Part shown: positions 1 to 44,675 of the stretch, in pieces
Layout: the number at the start of each line of letters is the position of its first letter
Position numbering within the stretch: position 1 is the stretch's first letter
Assembly: GCF_038396675.1 (NCBI RefSeq)
Contig: NC_088933.1
Span: 17,210,001-17,274,000, forward strand
DNA: 64,000 nucleotides
Direction of reading: 5' to 3'
Source of the DNA: Hydra vulgaris
Taxonomy: Eukaryota; Cnidaria; Hydrozoa; Anthoathecata; Hydridae
The notes under the pieces: model-generated
The model's database searches: none
The model's input: only the letters and a program-made list of their open reading frames with translations
What the model was told of the DNA's origin: nothing
Translations under genes and position numbers: made by a program

Positions 1-692
1 TTTGCGGCAATGTCAATTGAAATGGTTTTTGACTGAAGCAGTTTGTTTTCCCGGTCAATTAGAGAAAGAATTTGACACCAGAAATCCAACAAACAGCAAA
101 AACAAAATAAAGAATCTTTTTTGTTGCTGTACTGCAGCCAAGTGCGAACAAATTTTTCACCATTGGAATAAATTTTTTCATACCATTTTGAGCTGGTGTC
201 GCATTCTGTTTTCAAAATTACACAGCGTGTTCAAAATTCTCTTCTGTCTTGCTCTGGCCCATACTCAATCAAAAAGCATCTTGTTTTGTCCGTTCTTTTA
301 GGCTATGTTGCTGGATCCCTGTGTTGAAAATTTTCTTCCGAGGCCACTGGAATTTCTGAGATTTCTGAATGAAGTTCATCCTCGTCCATTTCAACTGGGC
401 CTGAAAGCTGGGCATTTCCATTTTCCCTTGTTGTTTCTGAATCAGTTGTGCAAAATTCTTCTTAACTTTGGCTGATGAAAATCTCCTCTTCAATTAATTC
501 CAAATGATGATCTGAACCTAAGTCAATTATAGGATCTGTTGAATTGTCATTAACTTCAATACAAATATCCTCTGAAATAATTTGTTTTTCCACTGAATTT
601 GTTACCAACCACTTTTTGGAACAGTTTTGTAGTTTCCAATTTTGGCGCCTCAGGCCGCGGCCTGGCCGGCCGGCCCCACCCTTGGTACGGCC

Positions 693-695
<3 letters not shown>
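1..695 (-). mobile_element. hAT transposon, partial (5' terminus and N-terminal transposase part)
   Basis: On the - strand the element starts at 695 with CAGGGCCGTACCAAGG, a hAT-style terminus, followed by a very GC-rich stretch (about 645-690). Reading leftwards, one frame gives an acidic segment (about 560-300, one stop) and then, at about 250-80, a TTF-type zinc-finger region. There the residues GEKFVRTWLQYS are followed by SLFCFCC, typical of the zf-TTF part of ZMYM/hAT transposases. At least two in-frame stops (TAA near 300, TGA near 240) show decay. The catalytic part lies beyond base 1. The terminus abuts a (TA)n tract, so the target duplication cannot be read. Confidence 0.75.
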
Positions 696-778
<83 letters not shown>

Positions 779-779
779 A
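696..779. repeat. (TA)n microsatellite
   Basis: About 84 bp of nearly pure TA, immediately next to the hAT terminus and 130 bp upstream of the transporter start codon. Confidence 0.97.
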
Positions 780-828
780 AAGTATGCGTAAATGTAATGC
801 TTTGTGTGTAATTAAAGTTTGTGCTCAT

Positions 829-851
829 CAATTTTTTTTTCAATGATTCAG
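829..851 (+). promoter_or_regulatory. Candidate 3' splice or trans-splice acceptor upstream of SLC35E1-like start
   Basis: A T-run (about 831-840) followed by CAATGATTCAG gives an acceptor-like AG at 850-851, 57 nt before the ATG at 909. It could accept an upstream 5'UTR exon, or a spliced leader as occurs on many Hydra mRNAs. Only the motif is seen; use is inferred. Confidence 0.3.
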
Positions 852-857
852 TTTAAA

Positions 858-887
858 ATGCTTAAAAAAATCATCATGCTGTTATAG
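858..887 (+). other. Short upstream ORF (9 codons) in the SLC35E1-like leader
   Basis: ATG at 858 opens a 9-codon frame that ends at TAG 885-887, 21 nt before the main ATG. If the transcript starts or is spliced at or before about 851, this uORF would lie in the 5'UTR and could dampen translation. Confidence 0.35.
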
Positions 888-908
888 CAAATTTGTTAGA
901 GATATATA

Positions 909-32083
<31,175 letters not shown>

Positions 32084-32089
32084 ATAATG

Positions 32090-32400
32090 TTTAGTTACGA
32101 TTACAAATATATCTCTAACAGAACATTTTGTCTTCGAGTATGCGTCATATAAACATATATACACACAGGCGCGCAATTATATATAATATGTGATAACTAA
32201 AATAATGTACAAAATTTTATTAAACTTAAAAATATGCAAGATTAATTTAACACACTTGCAATCACTCCTATTTAGTTAGAAATTTAACTTTTTATATGTA
32301 TTAATAAAAAAATATATATTTATAACTCTTTAACTCTTAATTTAATTTGTTATTTGTATTAAATAAAAAGTTTAACTGGTATTAAATTAAAAAAACTTTC
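32090..32400. terminator. 3' region of SLC35E1-like with poly(A) signals
   Basis: AATAAA at 32303-32308 and 32362-32367, 220 and 279 nt after the stop, in AT-rich DNA. Which is used cannot be told. Confidence 0.4.
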
Positions 32401-32414
32401 AATTTAGTTACAAT

Positions 32415-33360
32415 TAAAAATGAAAAAAAAGTCTTACGACGATTATTTTCTTAGAAAACAAGTGTAAGCATCTTCGGATTTACATCCAGATAAGAATAAA
32501 TTTATTGAAAATGATTTTCGAATGGAAAACATACCAAAATCTACTATGCTTAAAAAAAAATCTGTTTAAAAAAGAAAATCTACTATGTTTAATATACTAA
32601 TAAGAATCACAGGGCCAAATAGAAAATTTGTAAGTTTGCAAAGCAAAAAAGATTTTGCAAAGTTTGCAAAGCAAAAAAGATTTCTGAAAATCAAATAAAA
32701 CGTCCTAAAAAATTGGTTGATCAAAAACCTGGTATTTCACAGTGTGGTCTTGCTAAACAATTTAATTTATCACAACCGTACATATGCAAAATTATCAATA
32801 ACAAAACGTTATCATAAAAAAACACCTAAAAGAACACTGGGGCAAAAGGCAGTTGTTCCTTCGAGATGTAAATTGGTTTCGGTTTTTCAGAGAAAAATTG
32901 CTTGTTATTAACGATGAATTTGAGCAATGAATTTAACATTTATTTGAGCAACAATGTTTCTGGAAATTTTGGATTCTATTCTTTTGAAGTAAATGCAGCA
33001 TTAAAAGATGTAAGGTTGAAAAGAAAAGACATTGGAAAAATTCATTGAAAAATAACATGAAAATGGCAGCACCATTTTCTGGCCTTAACTTACTTCATCA
33101 CATTCCCGTAAAGTAGAAGACTAAAATCCAAAAATATCAAATATGTTTTAAAAATTCATAGCGCTGGAAATGTGCAAAAATTACGCTCAACTGAAGATTT
33201 TCACCTGAACTTAGAAGATTAGCGTACAATAAAAAATGCTTAAAACTGAGATTAAAAAATGGGTAGAGTTTTCAATTAAGAAAATTAGCATAAAACGCCT
33301 ACCTGCAACAACATTTAAAAGAATGGACACTGTTCATCGTCATGGCATGAACAACTTTTA
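32415..33360 (+). pseudogene. Tc1/mariner-superfamily transposase relic
   Basis: Plus-strand pieces: KRPKKLVDQKPGISQCGLAK, then QFNLSQPYICKIINNK (HTH), then after shifts FYSFEVNAALKDVRLKRKDI in the catalytic domain. The HTH wording matches IS630/mariner proteins (KPG.S...LAK.F..S...V..I). Many stops; no TIRs seen. Confidence 0.5.
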
Positions 33361-33483
33361 ATTTTAAATAATATTATAGAGACTTTTTTTGTTAATATAC
33401 TTTTTAAATTAATGAAATTGATCATTTCATTAAAAAGTTATACAATTTTTAATATTTTGTCTAGACTTTTAGATATCAAATGT

Positions 33484-33760
<277 letters not shown>

Positions 33761-33764
33761 ATTC

Positions 33765-34075
33765 CAATAACTCGATTTCTCGATAACTCGAACTTCCAGT
33801 AAATCAAAGTATTTTAAAATTCCTGTTGAACCCAATTTCTCATAAAAATATGTACTCTACTTATGAAATATTATATGCAGCTTCAAAGTCATTAAAAGAG
33901 ACAGCAGAAATAAAGAAGTTAAAAGTGTCAAAAACTATTTGTCAACGCATACTCAAGCAAGTCTTTCATCTGACAAAGCATTCTTTTTAGATTTGTCAAT
34001 AGCAATCAACTTTTTCATAACTAAGCTTTAGAGCTAAACTCGCCTATTTACCTAAGATGCCATACTTTCAAGGGT
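33765..34075. mobile_element. Possible pogo/Tigger terminal fragment
   Basis: TCGATTTCTCGATAACTCGAACTTCC at 33773 resembles the TCGA-rich ends of Tigger/pogo elements. The HTH-like LKVSKTICQRILKQ follows at about 33920. No second end. Confidence 0.35.
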
Positions 34076-36850
34076 GTCATAAATAAGGCCACGCGGTTAA
34101 CCGAACCGTTCTTTCGGTTAAAACCGAACTAAGAAAACCGAATCGAACCGAACCGATAAAAATATTTTAAATAATCAACCGAACTGAACCGAAACCGAAA
34201 AAAGCTGAAAAACCTATATAAAAATTTTAAAAATTATAAAACTTAATTTTATATTTTTTTAATAAACTTTATTTATGAAATTTAGTATTATTAAACCACA
34301 GAAAAAAAAAAAGTCAAAAAGATGAGATTGTAAACATAACTCCAAAATAGTCGTAAACAGTTGCCGCAAAACTATATCAAATGTTGCGGACCAAGAAAAA
34401 TATTGGCTATTAACAGTTTTTGATACCATTGTACTGTAACATGTGAGTAAATTGAACTTTTTTTCTAAACTGTTGTAATTTTTTATTTTACTCAAAAATT
34501 AAAATATATTGTATAATATTTTTATTATAAGAACGTTGCTTTTTAATTTAGATAAATAATAAAACAAATAAGTTTTACTGTTTAACATGTATTTATTTTT
34601 CATAATAGCTTGACAAACATACAAACAATTGTAAACTTTAAATTTGAATAAGCCTTCAATTAAATTTATTTGTGAATATACTTTAAATATAATTTGTGAT
34701 TTACTTTGTCTTTAATCTAACTTTAACAATTTCTAATCTTATACTACTTGTTATCAACTTAGTTATCTGTTACTTGACCAAAACAAATATGTATATATGT
34801 TTATTTTATTTAATTTTTTTTAGTCCGGTCATACAAGCAATTTATACTTTATTGAAATTGAAGATGCCGAAAGAAAGTGGTATTTGGCAATTCTTTGAAA
34901 AGCTGAATAAATTTGAAGCTAAATGTAAAATTTGCTTTAAATCTTACAAAATAAACTGTGGCAGTACTTCAACAATAACCAGCCATGTTAAAACCAAACA
35001 TGAAACATCTTGGAAGGAACATCTTTTAAAAACCATAGAGGCACCTAATAAACGAAAGTTTGATATAAAAAAAGACGACAAAACAACAACAATTGAAAGT
35101 AGTATATTAAAAAATCAAAAATATGGGTTAAATGATCCAAAGCAATTAAAGTTTGACTTTTGAAGTTTTGGATAATAAAGGAGCTCAAGAATTTATCGAT
35201 GAAGTAAATAATAAATTTACTGTCAAATCTGCATCAACATTTAGACGTCATAAACTTCCAATGTTGTATGACAAAGTTAAGGAAGGATTACAACTAGAAT
35301 TTGTCAAAGATTTTCCAAATGTGACTGGAGTTAGTTTTACAACAGATCTCTGGACAAGTCGAAACAATGATTCCTTCATGAGTCTTACAATTCACTACAT
35401 TAATTCAGATTTTAATTTATTGAGTTTTCTCATTGCTTGCACACCATTTACTGGTAGACACACTGGGGTAGCAATCGCAGTAAACCTGGATACTTTTATT
35501 GCTAATTTGAACTTAAATGAAGGAGTGCACAGAGCCTGCGTTAATGACAATGGCAGCAACATTGTTTTAGCTGCTAAAGAAAGTGATGAAATTAACTCAG
35601 AGTTGCGCTGCAACAATCACACAATCCAGCTAGTTATTCTTAAAGCAATTAAAAATTCAATTGAACTTTCAAAAGCAATTAAAAACTGCACAGATTTAGC
35701 ATCACACGCACATAGAAGTTATCTCTCTACTGCTAAGCTTAAAGGTGCATGCGAAGAACTTGGAATTAAGGCCAAGAAATTGATTGTTCCGTGTACAACA
35801 CGATGGAATTTTGAGTACATGTGCATAAAGTCAGTCCTTCAACTCAAAGAAGCGATCAAAACACTTGCAAAATCAAATGAAGAATTTGAAAGGCATGCCG
35901 TTTCTTGAAAAAATTTACAATATTTCAGTAGGTTTATCAGCTGATAAAAGACCAACAATCCAAGATGTAATACCTGAATTATATTCCTTGCACCAAGAAC
36001 TACTTGCCCAGCAAAATCACAAAGACAAAGCAACAAGAATTTTTATAAAAATGCTGATAAGTGAACTACAGGAAAGATATCCTCTCAATGTTGCTGAGCA
36101 GCTGATTAATTGTTATGCTAATTTTTAAGATCCGCGTTACAAAGGCCTGCATTTAATTGAATATAAAAAAATTGATGATATAAAAGAAGCATTATTGACG
36201 CAAGAAAAAGCAAAAAAAAAAAGAAAAACTTCCAATCACAAGTAGTAAAATAGACAATAAAAGCAATCCAAATACTAAAGTTAATCACCACGAGTTGCTT
36301 AAAAGAAGACTAAAACAAGATATTTCAGCACGCAGCGCTTCGACGACAACTAAATTGAGTTTAGAAATTGAGCATTATTTAGGAGCCGAAACAGCAGACG
36401 AAAAAACGAATGTTTTAGAATGGTGGAAAATAATGAAGTTACAGTACCCAATTCTATCTGATTATGCACGAAAATACCTATGTATAACAGCAACTTCTGC
36501 AACATCAGAGAGAGTTTTTTCAACTGCCGGTAATGTCGTAACCGCCAGAAGAACCACATTGGCCATTGAAAATATTGAGAAAATTGTTTACATAAAAGAA
36601 AACATTAAAAAAATAAAAATTAATTTATAATTGGGTATTTTTAAAAAAATTATATTTTAAAGTTGTAAAATATATATATAAATAATTATCTTTAAAACCA
36701 TATTTTGTTTTTAATCGAACCGAACCAAACCGAACCGAATTTTGTTTTAAACAGAACCGGAAAAAAACCAAACCGATGGGTTTAAGTTTAAAATCGAATC
36801 GAAAAAACCCGAACCGAAAAAAACCTTAACCGCGTGGCCTTAGTCATAAA
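34076..36850 (+). mobile_element. hAT transposon with perfect 8-bp target duplication
   Basis: Element 34084-36842, flanked by GTCATAAA at 34076-34083 and 36843-36850 (exact). Termini TAAGGCCACGCGGTTAA are inverted; inside them are many copies of AACCGAACCG (left about 34095-34200; right about 36715-36830). Length is 2759 bp. It contains one broken BED-finger hAT transposase. The perfect duplication and recognisable coding suggest fairly recent insertion. Confidence 0.93.
34864..36630 (+). pseudogene. hAT transposase (ZBED-like), broken
   Basis: Start chosen at MPKESGIWQFFEK (34864), followed by a BED zinc finger: CKICFK, then HVKTKHETSW. The frame ends at 35163; the next frame carries on (35153-35908) with the RNase H-like core: TTDLWTSRN, NDNGSN and CNNHTIQL. 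A shift near 35880 leads to 35865-36128 (MPFLEKIYNISVGLSADKRP), a TAA, DPRYKGL, and 36295-36630 with the C-terminal dimerisation domain (EWWKIM, ITATSATSERVFSTAGN). Thus at least two frameshifts and two stops separate otherwise complete domains. DNA cut-and-paste enzyme when intact; the copy is inactive. Confidence 0.9.
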
Positions 36851-37019
36851 ATCCATTAATAAATTATGTTTTTTTTTTTTTTTTTGTTCTTTTATCTTTA
36901 CAATGTTGTGATTCTATGCAACTGATACAAATTTACAATGTTTATAAAATATATAATGGTAAGAGGAAAAAAAGAAAATCTCACAATTTTTTAGAATATA
37001 TAAAAAAATATAACTGCAG

Positions 37020-38040
37020 GGTATCATTAATATTTAAAGAACGGAGGAAACTTGCAGAAGGTTCAGCATGAGTGAATTTATCTTTTTTATAGACAATTCT
37101 AACGGCAAGTTTTTGACGTCGATAAAATGATTTCAAATTAAGTTTATTGGTACTTGCCCATACTATATTACCATATGTATAAGCATAATCAACAGTATCG
37201 AATGCTTTCGATAGATCTATAAAGGTTCCTCGAACGAATTCTTTATTAACAAATGAGTATTTGATGCTATTTACAAGATCTACGATTGCATGTTCGGTTG
37301 CATGTTGCTTTTAAAAGCCGAATTATTTTGTATTTAAGATGTTGTTGTTTGTTATATATTTGTATAATTTATTATAAATTATTCGTTCGAGGAGTTTTGA
37401 GAATACAGAAAGAATTGAGATTGTTCTATAAATTTTTAGTAAGTATGGTTCTCTAGTTTTATATGTTGGTACAATTTTTAATTTCTCTGGAACGGTTTCT
37501 GTTGTAATTGAAGATTAAAATATTTCGAAGAGGGGTTTCTTTATTATCGGACAGATACTTATTACTACGTTGCTACAAATTTCATCAATTCCTGGTGTTT
37601 TGTTAATTTTTAAAGAGTTTTTTGCATTTTCGAGTTCTTCATACTTAATCCGTTGAAAGTTAGTTCGCTATTTAGATCAGTAAAATAATTTTCAAAGGAG
37701 TTATCTAGGGTTTGAATTTTAGACGCCATGTTAGGGCCAATATTTGCGAAGAAATTGTTGAATTATTTGGCAATAGAATTCTTATCGCTGTGTTCTGTTT
37801 CATTTATAATAATTCTATCTGATAAGCTGTTTGTTTTTATATATTTCTTTCCGATTATTTCTTTCATGTTGTTCCATGTTTTTTGGTATCTTCATTTGTT
37901 TTTTGAAGTAATTTAGAATAATAAATTTTTTTAGAATGTTTTCTGATTTTTTAAAAAAGATTTTTATATTGTTTATAAGTAGATAGGTTATCTTCATTTC
38001 TGTAAAATTTTCTCGCTATTAAATAACACGTCTTTCTTCC
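37020..38040 (-). pseudogene. LINE (jockey/CR1-like) RT relic with internal deletion
   Basis: The - strand from 37440 reads ISILSVFSKLLERIIYNKLY, ...ATEHAIVDLVNSIKYSF, GTFIDLSKAFDTVDY, then jumps at about 37180 to ANIVWASTNKLNLKSFYRRQ KLAVRIV...HAEPSAS. The FADD block and thumb between them are deleted. Frame breaks elsewhere. 37500-38040 holds its weaker upstream part. Confidence 0.65.
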
Positions 38041-38089
38041 GCAAGAGCAGGAGCGCAAAACCAATAAAAAATATAATCTTCAAGAAGTT

Positions 38090-38344
38090 TTAAAAGGGTA
38101 AGCGAAAGATACTATGACTCAAAATGAGGTTTAGGGAGAGTGCTGCTACATTGGCTAATTTATGGATAACATGCAAAGAAATGCCGCTACATCGACTGAG
38201 GGTTTAGGTTGGGGCAGGTATAGATTAATCAATGTAGCAGCACTCTCCGACATTTCTTCAAAAATCAATAATGTATCTGGTCTTCGTTTTTTTAAAAAAT
38301 CAAAACCTCATTTTGAGTCATAGTATCTTTCGCTTACCTTTTAA
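38090..38344. mobile_element. TTAA MITE with long near-perfect TIRs
   Basis: TTAA at 38090-38093 and 38341-38344 flanks an element whose ends AAGG(G)TAAGCGAAAGATAC...AAAATGAGGTTT are inverted over about 40 bp. A second inverted block, GAGAGTGCTGCTACATTG / CAATGTAGCAGCACTCTC, lies inside. About 247 bp, no ORF. TTAA targets are used by piggyBac, Kolobok and Sola3-type transposases. Confidence 0.85.
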
Positions 38345-39070
38345 AACAAGTACTTTTGCGTGCTTAATACAAGAGGGTGTGTGAATAAAAGGTAGTTGGA
38401 ATTTTAGTTCAGATCTAATAAAAAAGTAGGTTGCTTCAATAAAAGTGTGGGTGGCAATTTTTTACTGAACACGAATTAAACAACTTGGGAGGGCCCAGAG
38501 TTATTAAGGGTTACAACCAACAATGTTTTAAAAAAAGTTTTAAAAAATTTGTCACTGAAAAAAATAACATGCATGTATATAAATATATCAACTTTAACAA
38601 TTTGTACTATTGTTATGTTGCTAAGAGATGCAAACTCTTTTTCATTTTTATAGCTTTAGTAATAATCTTGACTTCAAATAATGAGTAACTTTTTATCTAA
38701 AAAATTAAAACAAACTACATTAATTTATAAATAATAAAATAATATAAAATTTTATTTAGTGGGATATCATAACATTACTCAAAGTATGATTTTTTTATGC
38801 CATTTTAGTAAAACAATAATCTACTACTATAATTTATTACTAAGAAATTTATTACAAAAAAAATACAATGACTTCGCAATTAGCGAATTTCTTTTTCTCA
38901 ACAGTAAAAACATTTTTAAAACGGAGATTAAAGCACGTGTCATGAATCGACCCTCAGGTTGTACTTTATCCAACTTTAAAAAAAAGTATGCCATCATATA
39001 GATATTTATTAGAAAATTAAAAATTAAACCATTTAAAAATCCAAGGGTACATTTTTAGACTTGAGGGGGG
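38345..39070. other. Unassigned AT-rich DNA
   Basis: No domain, RNA or boundary recognised; two short ORFs look random. Confidence 0.35.
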
Positions 39071-39245
39071 GATTCAAATCCTATGGAAAATAGGGCCGAT
39101 CCTACGGAAAATAGGACCGGGGGAGGGGTTCAAAATCCTATGGAAAATAGGGCCGATTCTATGGAAAATTGGACCGGGGGGTTCAAAATCCTATGGAAAA
39201 TAGGGAAAATATGTGATAATAGGGCCGAGGGGTCTTGGCCCCCAA
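39063..39245. repeat. G-rich degenerate repeat (CCTATGGAAAATAGGGCCGA)
   Basis: CCTATGGAAAATAGG occurs at about 39080, 39137 and 39190 with shorter variants between, mixed with GGGGG runs and ending GGGCCGAGGGGTCTTGGCCC, a near palindrome. Much higher GC than its surroundings; likely a transposon edge. Confidence 0.55.
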
Positions 39246-39249
39246 CTTG

Positions 39250-39800
39250 CCAGATTTTTATTATAAAATTTAAATCTAACATAAATATACAAATATATTT
39301 AAATTTTTTGTTTACACCCCCTCCCACCACCTTCCCCAGAAAAAAATATGCGTTGCAATCCTTACAAGGTACCAAGATGGGATGTTGTTGGACTTGATAC
39401 CATAAAACCTAAGTGAAATCCAATTAAGTGAAATCCATCACTTAATCAATTTACTATTTTTATGATTGCTGACATGTCTGAAATATAAAGCCTTTATGTT
39501 TAAAGATTTTTTAAGTAGGAGGATACAAATCTAAAATAATCATTTCTATATAAATCATAGGAAAAAATTATTTTTCTCCATTACTTTTTACATACTATTG
39601 ATTTATCGTTACTTTAAAAACACTTTAATCTATTGAAAAGAATACAAGTACATCAGCTCTCATATAATTGCATATTATGTTTTGACACTTTAAAAAAAAT
39701 TTGAATAGAAATTAAAAAGTTTAAAGATACCAACAATCAAATTGTTAACTTATTATTACGTTACATTATATTTCATATTAAATACTTCTTTTAAAAACTT
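39250..39800. other. Unassigned AT-rich DNA
   Basis: Nothing recognised. Confidence 0.35.
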
Positions 39801-39804
39801 TGTT

Positions 39805-40057
39805 TTAAATCATGTTTTTTATGCTTCCGATTGCATTTCTCGCTAATTTCCCAGGATTCATTGCATTGATTTTTTTTGAAACTGATCTTGTCAGTGTTGA
39901 ACTGCTAGAAGGAGCTGGGTTTTTTTTCTGATTACTCTGTTTCATTCTGTTCTGTTCTACTTTTGAACCGCCTGAAGACCGCATTGGTGGACGCATCATT
40001 GTACTCATACCTAGTTTAAGAATTTTGGCTTGAAGATCCATTAGTTTAGTATCTCTA
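39805..40057 (-). CDS. Candidate 3'-terminal coding exon, unknown protein
   Basis: On the - strand an acceptor-like TTAATATGTTTAG ends at 40058, followed by 84 open codons to a TGA at 39805. The segment begins DTKLMDLQAKILKL (short amphipathic helix), continues into a Ser/Lys/Met-rich stretch (RPPMRSSGGSK, PAPSSSSTLTRSVSK) and ends NAIGSIKNMI. Composition is non-repetitive and less AT-biased than its surroundings, as for a real exon. No family recognised and no upstream exon identified, though donor-like TTACAG|GTAAGTG occurs at about 40290 on the same strand. It could be the last exon of a host gene. Confidence 0.4.
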
Positions 40058-40079
40058 AACATATTAATAAGCAAATAAA

Positions 40080-41640
40080 TAACTTAATTCAACTGTCAAT
40101 AATGGCGACATAAAAAATGAGATCGAAAGCAATGAGAAAGAAAAAACTTCTCATAATATAGAAAGTAATGTTTGTTTTACAATTTTATCAAAATTTGGGT
40201 TTAAAGTTTTCTTTCTTGTGTTTTGACAGTGTCAATTTGGGTACTTAATTGCTAAAAAAAACTTGTAGTTGTAATATTTTTTCACTTACCTGTAATATTA
40301 TTTCTTTTACCTTAACAAAAAATATTTGTTCACTTACCTTAACAAAAAATATTTCTTTACTTTATTAATAAAAAATTGAAACACTCTCTTTCTTTACCAC
40401 TTAAGTCTTATTTACCACTGATTCTTTTTTCTCTCTCTTTTTTGTCCTTTTAGCTCATTAAATGAATAAAATCTCCTTGTATATTTTTAATACCACTCCA
40501 ACTGTAGATTTCGCAATACGGTAAGCTCTAAGACCTAATTGTAGATCGGTAATAGATTGACTTGTATGTGAATTTACAATGGGTTTTCTTCATGAATGTG
40601 ATTTTTCTATGAAAATTTATTAAATTTCTAATTTGTATTTCTTTTTTTCTTTTTTTTTACATTTTTTGACACTTATTTTACTACCCAATTTAAATATTTT
40701 TAAATGTGTTAGTAATTTATTTTAAAAAGGGCTTTCCTTTCTCATTTTTTTCAATCTCATGCTTTATATTTTAACTGCTTTCACAACGCACAAAAGCTGT
40801 CTACAACATAAAGTTTTTCACAAACTACGCTTCTTAAACAAAAGCAACCTAAATCGTAAATAAAATCTAAATAAATCATAAAAAATTTTCTAATTAAAAA
40901 CACTAGAAATTAAAAACACCAGAAATCAATTACAATAGAAATAAAATATTTATTGTAACGTCTCCTTCATTTTTTTTAAAAATATATAAACCTTTAATAA
41001 GATTTTTCATTATTTATTATAAAGTACAAAAGAAAATTTATTTTTATAAATTTATCTATTTATTTTTTTTTATTTTTATTATTTATAAAACAATAAAGAG
41101 CCTTTCAAATTAAGAAAAAATATTTTACATAACAGTTGTGTTTATGATTTGATCAAAAACATGGTTTTTCTAAAAAATTAAACAATAGTTAATATTTTGA
41201 TTGCTATATCATCATTATCATCAACATCATCATCGTCATCATCATCATCGTCATCATCATCATCATTACCATCACCATATCTTTATACAGTTTATATTGT
41301 TTATATAAAAGATGCATCCTCTAAATAATCAATAGATGCAACTTTTTTTTAAAAAAAAATGGCCGAAAAGTAACTCGAAAAAAAGTAGCAGACCAAATTT
41401 TATTAATGAATTTCTTTTTTTATGAATTTTTGCATCTCTTAAACTTATATCAATAAAATGAGGTGAATGACTGAAACGAATAAGGTTATTAAAACTTACT
41501 TACAACACGCAAAGTCATAGAGAAACAAACTATTGCAAAATAATAACTTGTGTTAGATCACTCTGAAAAAAACTTTCATGAAAATCTAATGTTACCTCAG
41601 ATAGATCCCATTTAGTGATAGCGTACCAAGCTTTTTTTTT
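40080..41640. other. Unassigned AT-rich DNA
   Basis: Contains a CATCATCGTCATC simple repeat at 41212-41275. No gene recognised. Confidence 0.4.
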
Positions 41641-41690
41641 TGGATATTAGGATGCTCCAAGGACTCACGGCTTTGTTACAGAGAACCGTT
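41640..41690 (-). mobile_element. SINE tail fragment
   Basis: Complement reads GGTTCTCTGTAACAAAGCCG TGAGTCCTTGGAGCATCCTAA, like the tail of the SINE at 33690-33740. The MITE at 41694 begins immediately after. Confidence 0.5.
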
Positions 41691-41691
41691 G

Positions 41692-41935
41692 TACACACTA
41701 AAAAAAAAAGGTAGAAATTTCTACCTTAGGGTAGGATATGTGATATACCCTTAGTAAGGTATAATTTTTTACCTTTTAAGGTAGAAAATTATATTAAAAA
41801 CAACTATTTGTCATACAATTTTCTAACTTAAAGGTATAATTTTCTACCTTATAAGGTATAAAATTATACCTTACTAAGGGTATATCACATATCCTACCTT
41901 AACTAAAAATTTCTACCTTTAATTTTTAGTGTGTA
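41692..41935. mobile_element. TA-flanked palindromic MITE
   Basis: CACACTAAAAA at 41694 and TTTTTAGTGTG ending 41933, flanked by TA on both sides. Inverted pairs extend well inside: GGTAGAAATTTCTACCTTA, GGATATGTGATATACCCTTA and GTAAGGTATAA. About 240 bp, no ORF. TA target suggests Tc1/mariner mobilisation. Confidence 0.8.
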
Positions 41936-42179
41936 GAGAAAGAAATAAGTTAATGCCGCTTTCTTTGATAACGCTTTAATAGCCAAAGACATCAAACCTT
42001 GGATCTCATAATTTTGAAGCCAGCTGGCTGCTTATTTATAGGCAGAGATCACTTAGTCTAGCTACATATTTGTTGCATATTATTATATATTATCATGTAA
42101 CAAAAGCAAAAGTATTTATTACTATTAGAAGAAGTATAAAGAATTAAAATATAAAACCATTTATTGCCAGTTGAAGTTA

Positions 42180-43740
<1,561 letters not shown>

Positions 43741-43744
43741 AAGC

Positions 43745-43894
43745 ATAATAAAGCTATAATTTTTAGTGCATTTAACTAGGAAGTTCACGCCTCCTTCCTT
43801 AATGTGAGGCGAAAATATGTCCTGAGCTCGTCTTGAACCAGGATCTCCTGCTTATAAAGCAAGCGCTCGAACCACTGCGCCACGGCCGCACGAA
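43745..43894 (-). mobile_element. tRNA-derived SINE (full head)
   Basis: On the - strand: GCGGCCGTGGCGCAGTGGTT CGAGCG (A box) and GGTTCAAGACG (B box), with an anticodon-like stem-loop CTTGC-TTTATAA-GCAGG between, at 43890-43822. The body AAGGAAGGAGGCGTGAACTT follows, shared with the SINE at 33586. It ends in an A/T tail near 43745. A free tRNA is unlikely: the acceptor stem does not close and the body is appended. Confidence 0.8.
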
Positions 43895-44124
43895 CTTAAG
43901 GGCCTAGAACTTGCTTAATATTGCTATCCATTTTCTATTTTTCTTGGTATCATTTTTCAATTTTTTCATAAAAATTTTAACCAAAAAAAAGTTATGGTAA
44001 CCATATATATAATGCTAATAAAGTTGCTTCTTAAATATCCATTACAAAATTTATAACTTAAAAATATTTAATGTTGCTATAGTAAAATTAATATAGTGTA
44101 CCAAAACTAGAGCAACTTTACTAT

Positions 44125-44380
44125 TACACTGTTAAAAAAAATATCGCGTTTTCTACGGAAAATTTCCGGCAGCTACGATGACAAACCTTCCTGTTTTTTT
44201 ACGGAAAAACCTATCACATGTAAACGGAAGTTTCCGTAAACAAAACGGATATTTCCGTTTGAATACAATGTGTTTTTCCCGCTAATTTCCGTTAAATAAC
44301 GGGAGGTTTTGTCATCGTAGCTACCGGAAATTTTCCATATATAAACTGTCAACGCGTTTTTCCCGTTAAACAACAGAAAG
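44125..44380. mobile_element. MITE-like inverted repeat with CGGAAA/TTTCCG words
   Basis: GGAAAATTTCCGGCAGCTAC GATGACAAACCTTCC (44157-44191) is inverted at 44301-44336 with three mismatches. Between them are ACGGAAGTTTCCGT and CGGATATTTCCG palindromes. Outer CACTGTTAAAAA may be one terminus. The - strand ORF is a shadow. Confidence 0.65.
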
Positions 44381-44675
44381 GTTATGGCAACTCAGTTGTC
44401 GTATAATTTTCGTAAATGAAAGAAATGTTGTTCATATGAAAATTTAAAAAGTGAATATTTTAAATAGAAAATAGATTGTATGTTATCGAAAATATTATCT
44501 AAAACAAATTGTCTTTGATTTACATAAAAATATTAAATTTTCCGTGATTTACATTTCATTTTAACAGCAAATACATCAAAAAATAAAACATTCGTAAATA
44601 AAAAAGTCATCACGTGCAATAATTGGTTACCTTAAAGTTGTTACTCTATATGACTGATTTAGCGAAGGCCAAATT

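Noticed and set aside
43822..43894. A free tRNA gene on the - strand
   Set aside because: A and B boxes are present but the acceptor stem does not close and a SINE body follows.
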